Positions 59,331 through 64,000 of a DNA stretch of 64,000 nucleotides are shown here, in pieces. Every line of letters starts with the position of its first letter. Position 1 is the first letter of the stretch. The notes under the pieces were generated by a model. It searched no databases and was not told where the DNA came from. It was given only the letters and a program-made list of their open reading frames with translations. A program made the position numbers and the translations under genes. The stretch spans positions 2,009,001 to 2,073,000 of the forward strand of contig NW_022145613.1 in assembly GCF_000002235.5 (NCBI RefSeq), read 5' to 3'. This DNA is from Strongylocentrotus purpuratus. Lineage: Eukaryota; Echinodermata; Echinoidea; Camarodonta; Strongylocentrotidae.

Positions 59331-62300
59331 TAACAATCAATACTGAACACAAATTCATTTATTTGTTGATTGATTTACATGCCGATTGAATATACGATGA
59401 ACGATTCTCTTATCTAGTTTTTGTCATTAGCCTTTGAAAATCGGGACCCAATTATTGTAATCTCGAGGGAAAGAAATTTAATTGAAAAAAAATCTAGGCC
59501 ATTGGCTTTAGACCTTTTATTAATATTAAAAAGAATATATTGTGTAAAAGTTGAAAGTTTAATATAATACTAGAATGAAAGTAGAGGATATTGGCCTATT
59601 ATAATACTTAGAAACCTAGGAAGGTAACATGTAGAGCGACGGGTGGGTTGTATTATGTATCATGAGGGGGAGGGGGGGGGCGTGAGTGTAAACTTATGAA
59701 AGCATAATGGAAAAAAGAAGATATATAATTGGAGATTGGTATAATTTTATGATATACGTGAATGGTGAAAGGAGCAATGAAGAAACTTTTGATGATTCCA
59801 GAAACCAAGATTATATATAAAATACTCTCAATTAATCACCTTTTGAAATTCTACCTTGCACAAAAAAAAAACTTTCAGGAAGATTATGATGAAACGTCGA
59901 TCTTCTGAGCTAATCTGATCATATAATTGAAATACTACCATGACCGCAGGATTTGTTATTTGACTAACTACCTACAAACCTATAGCTTGGTAAGACTAAA
60001 TGTTATCATTCTGAGTGAACATGGATGAATAATCTATTTTGTGGGGTTAAGAATAGAGTATACAAATAACTGAGATCAACATCACATATAATTGTATAAA
60101 CAACCAATATTAGGGGGGATCCAAATCATTTTACAGTTTCAAAGAGGATTATAACTATTATTTTATTATCGGATATGGACGAGTATAAAATTGGATATGG
60201 TTTCATTATGTATCAACATAATACTTAATATATACCTACAAATTTTCAACAACATAACAGGAACTTATTTTTTATCTTCAAGTTCCTTTTTGTTGTTTTA
60301 AGGAGTTAGACTGACTGCTTCAATTCAATATATACTGTATATAGCAACTGCCATGTTGTCTTAAATAGAGTGATTCATGCACTTCATTAGATAATAAATG
60401 AATGTAATACCACTTTACCAACGGAAATTAAAACAATAAAATAGAATAATAAAGACAGTATGCATCATAATTATTTGTATCGTGCAGATACAGTATTTTA
60501 CGATGTAATGTAAATTCGTTTATTTATTGATGTACAAACTGAAATATTCGTATTCATACAAATAAATTAAAAAGTCAACCATAAAAATGTAAGTACCGAA
60601 ATACAAGCTGAGTACAGACGTGCTTCCAGTGCCATTCTGTATGAGTTTTAGCCGAGAAACTTGTCTAACAATAGCTCGATAGACACTATTCCCAGTACTT
60701 AATGGTTTACGAAATAGCGCAAAAAACGCCAGCTTCATGATAAAAACGACGAATCGGGCATGCTTACAGAATTGATAGGAGTAAGCGTAAGCTAATTCAG
60801 AATTATGATGCTTCGCTTCGTGATATTTAAACTGCTGAGATCACGTTGATTTACTCGAAACCTATATGAGAGAGAGTTGTTTGGAAGTATTTTAACGACT
60901 TTTGTTCTACTCTGCTTGAAAGATAGAGGGAAGTGCAGTTCTTCGCATACTCTGAATAGTTAACAATGCAACGTCTATGGCGAGGAAGAAAATTGATACA
61001 ATAACGTTAAAATGGGAAGTAAACGCTAGAAACGAAGAGTATGGCATAATAACATAAGCTTGACAATAAATAAATAAATAAATAAATATTAACGCTCTGA
61101 AATATGATTCTTTTCTTCAAGAATTATAACAATTGCCTTTAGAGTAAATCGTGGAGTAGAGCAATAGTATTTGTTACAGTGGTAGTATTATTAAGACATA
61201 AAAGGATGTCAGTGTTTCAAGTCACTTAACAGTGTTGCAATTTTGATTTTAAGCAGTAAGATAACTTTGGTAACCGATTATTTCGGAATAAAATCAACGT
61301 ATATTTTATTTGGTCCGTGAATTTTAGAAACTTGAATAATACTTCTAAGTACTAGTATATGTTAATGATCCCTTATAATGAAAATAAAAAGTATAAAGAT
61401 AGAGCTGTGTAACTTGGCAAAACAGTCGGTTTATTTCCTTTCTGATAAAACTGAACCATATGTTACGACTTTCTTCCTTGCATTAAGAATTGGCTCAATA
61501 ACAGAGATAAGCAGTATACTGTTTGATTAAAGTGCTGTGTGATCTCAATCTATAGTATTTATGATCGTCAGTTTTCGTGATATATCAAACAAATGCACTT
61601 TTCTACAAAGTGTGCGCACTTCTAAAGATTATTGCATAGGACCTAATTCATAAAGAGTACAATATGATGTACCTATACCCTACTTTTATTCAATTTGGCA
61701 CGATTTTGCTATTTTATGGCTTAGTAAAAGCGCCGAAAAAACTCTCGGCTAAAAGGATAGCACGACCTTTTTTTAAATGGCAGATGCTGTGCTTCAATTT
61801 AAGATCACGAACAGGCATTAGCATAATGGAATCTGTAAAGAACTGAAAACGCAAAACGCATCATGTTAGGCAAGGGATGGGCCAGTCACGTGCAAAAGTA
61901 ATAAATTGACATGATATAAGATGAGAAACTACACTCAACCCTAATTGCAAATCTTTCGAAGCTGTTCATAATCTGTAGTTTTGTACATTAATTTTATAGA
62001 CTCCATCAAGATGAAATACAGAAACGAACTTGCTTGGTGTCCACGCTAGGAATTGGGATGATGGTTATATTATATTATTGATGGGTTTTGAATGGTATAA
62101 AACCTGATATTTAGGCAAGTTTGGAAGGCTTCCTCAGGAACACCTGAATGTTTGTATAATAACACATAAGGTGTAGAATTTGAGAACTGAGAAGGACCGT
62201 AACTCCGTAAGGAAATGTGGAAGTGAATACATCAAGGAACACATACAATGTTTAATGTTTTGATGGGATAGTGCATTCTTTCAAAGGGACACTAAACAGA

Positions 62301-62440
62301 GCAGAACAAAACCAAAAGATAACAGAACAGAAAAAAGTATAACAAATGAAAAACAAAAGGGAATACAGTATTTAACCAGAAATGACATGGGTCTATTCTC
62401 ATCACATATCAAAGGAAAGTTATTATTGCCGTTAATAAAT
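59331..62440. other. Intergenic A/T-rich stretch
   Basis: Apart from a G run (about 59670-59680) and (AATA)n (61068-61087), nothing gene-like or repeat-bounded was recognised. Confidence 0.5.
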
Positions 62441-62525
62441 AATAATAATAATAACAACATTTATAATGCGCACATATCCACCCCAAGAGATGCTCAAGGC
62501 GCCTATACCTTTACACATCTCACTT
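62441..62525 (-). mobile_element. SINE/LINE 3' tail
   Basis: On the minus strand this reads GGCGCCTTGAGCATCTCTTG ... GCGCATTATAAAT followed by (TTA)n, the common GCGC-ATATAAA type of retroposon tail. Confidence 0.55.
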
Positions 62526-62597
62526 GTCTACACCACATTAATTAGAGTATTTGTAGTATAATACTTTATTTGTAGTATAATACCCATATTACATACC

Positions 62598-62816
62598 GGT
62601 GTGTTGGCTCAGTCAGTAGAGCGTCCGTCTCACAACCGGGAGGTAGTAGGTTCGAACCCTGGCTGCGTCATACCCAAAGACGTTAAAAGACGGGAGTTGC
62701 TGCTACCTTGTTTGGCGTTCAACAATAAGGGGATAGAGCAACGTCGATCTGGTGCTGCTCAGTGGCTGCCGGGCTCACAATCAATCTGGCAAAAAGAATT
62801 TTCATTTTCCGTTTAA
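62598..62816 (+). mobile_element. tRNA-derived SINE
   Basis: A box TGGCTCAGTCAG and B box GGTTCGAACCC are well kept at tRNA spacing, but the anticodon arm does not fold cleanly, so it is not a working tRNA. A non-tRNA body of about 140 bases follows. Confidence 0.75.
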
Positions 62817-63615
62817 CTTAATCAAATTTGGAGTGGACTTTGAAAGATTATAATTATTATATTTTCATGCGCTGTTTTTCATGCGATGCGTATCCATCTC
62901 TTTCATCTTTTAACATTTGAACTGATAATTCATGTACATGGTACTAGTGTCACTATCTCATTCCACTTTCAAGGAAATTGTTTGATTATTTCTTTGCCGT
63001 TCATCATTCTATAGAAAGGTCTTATCTTCCTATAAAACCTCAGTAAGTCCTCATCATTGATTGCATCGCCATCTCCTTCTACTTGTTAGTTCACTCTGGA
63101 ATGGTAGTGCTATTTCTATTTGTATCCTTTCTCAAACTACGTGCATGATGTCCGCATCCATGTTTATAATTTATTATGTACAACTTTTTACTATGGGGAT
63201 TGCACTTAATATCTACGTCTCCTCAATCCGTTAACACGTCTAAACTACTCTTTTGAAGTGGTGACGTTTATCTTTAGCTCCATGTCTTCAGTATAAAGTT
63301 GTACTTGTTTCTTTCCTTTCTCCTAACACTCCTAACAACTGCACTGTCATGACTAATGATTTATTGTGTCGATTATCTTTACTTTATTCTGTATTTATGG
63401 CGATTTCACGTATGATCTGTCGCTCGTTCCCCCTTTTAAGTACTGTTCAAAGCGATGGCACTTGTCTTTGGGTCCCTCCCTGTACTTTTCTTTGATGGCA
63501 AGTGTTTTCCCCCTTAATCTGTTGAATTGTGTGCCATATGAAGACTAGTGTATGTAATATGTATAGGAATATTAAATACGTTCTGTAGCAAATTAATCTA
63601 TATCCACCTGATACA
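62817..63615. other. Stretch between SINE and retroposon tail
   Basis: Pyrimidine-rich sequence without a gene. It may be the untranslated body of the retroposon whose tail follows, but no reverse-transcriptase residue pattern was seen. Confidence 0.35.
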
Positions 63616-63692
63616 TGTATCATAGTATATTTGTAAAGCGCTTAGAGACATTTGTATTAAGCGCTATATAAAATTAAACATTATTATTATTA
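63616..63692 (+). mobile_element. SINE/LINE 3' tail with (ATT)n
   Basis: TTTGTAAAGCGCTTAGAGAC ... TAAGCGCTATATAAAATTAA followed by (ATT)n is the conserved 3' end shared by many SINEs and their partner LINEs in aquatic animals. Confidence 0.6.
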
Positions 63693-64000
63693 TATCGTCC
63701 TTAAATATCATTATAAATTCCACATCACTACATGTATATACCCTTCTTCATGACTATGAACCTTTACAACCCGATTTCTATCATACATGTTATTTGCTTC
63801 CTTTCTGTTAATGTACCTTTCCCCCTTCTGTTATCTTTCATTTTCCCCCTTCCTTTCTCCGCCTCCCTAAGTATCTCTTTCTACTCTTCCGTCATTTTGC
63901 ACTTTCACCTTTTTCGCGCACTCTAGCAGGCAAGATTATGTAGTTGACAAAATGGAGATTTGATTCGAAAAATAAAAATGAAAAAATCAATCTCTTACAA

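Noticed and set aside
62598-62672. Possible tRNA gene
   Set aside because: A and B boxes are good, but the anticodon arm does not pair properly and a SINE body follows.
1-64000. CRISPR arrays, operons, bacterial-type features and retrovirus-like elements
   Set aside because: The repeats seen are microsatellites, inverted-end transposons and SINE pieces. Nothing with regular spacers, LTR pairs, or capsid- or envelope-like frames was found.

Overview
This is animal nuclear DNA. The genes are split by GT-AG introns, the background is AT-rich (my estimate is roughly 35% GC), and it is full of (GA/CT)n microsatellites, pure G or C runs, small transposons with inverted ends, and tRNA-derived SINEs. 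The gene set (a metazoan PRDM14, a somatomedin-B plus Methuselah-type receptor, a pseudouridine kinase) and the repeat style point to a marine deuterostome. An echinoderm such as a sea urchin is my best guess, but that is inference.

Layout. (1) 58-2667 (+): the last four coding exons of a PfkB-type pseudouridine kinase, probably the C-terminal half of a bifunctional pseudouridine-degrading enzyme. Its final codons and 3' UTR are built from one degenerate repeat. (2) 6218-10520 (+): a two-exon gene for a basic, Ser/Lys-rich protein of 302 aa ending in a coiled coil, which I do not recognise; its leader carries three uORFs and its intron holds a 1.27-kb Harbinger-like element. (3) 10.6-19.8 kb: a gene-poor stretch with a hAT-like element holding an older tandem-repeat element, a second inverted copy of that inner element, and a small TA-flanked MITE. 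(4) 19854-24836 (+): a three-exon GPCR of 1082 aa with signal peptide, somatomedin-B domain, Cys-rich modules, seven membrane segments and a Ser/Arg-rich tail. (5) 25-31 kb: intergenic, with a TTAA-flanked MITE, a TA-flanked MITE and a SINE. (6) 31553-57021 (-): PRDM14, nine coding exons over 25.5 kb, 678 aa, with every exon junction in phase. (7) 57-64 kb: the PRDM14 upstream flank, a CpG-dense patch near 59 kb, and SINE/retroposon pieces near 62.5-63.7 kb.

The genes do not form a shared pathway: a nucleoside-salvage enzyme, an unknown basic protein, a cell-surface receptor and a germline/pluripotency-type regulator lie side by side. The most useful points are the full PRDM14 model (including a conserved motif before the PR domain and a seventh zinc finger), the repeat-derived tail of the kinase, a pre-miRNA-sized hairpin in a kinase intron, and several well-bounded transposons. 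I found no CRISPR array, rRNA, functional tRNA, retrovirus-like element or toxin gene.
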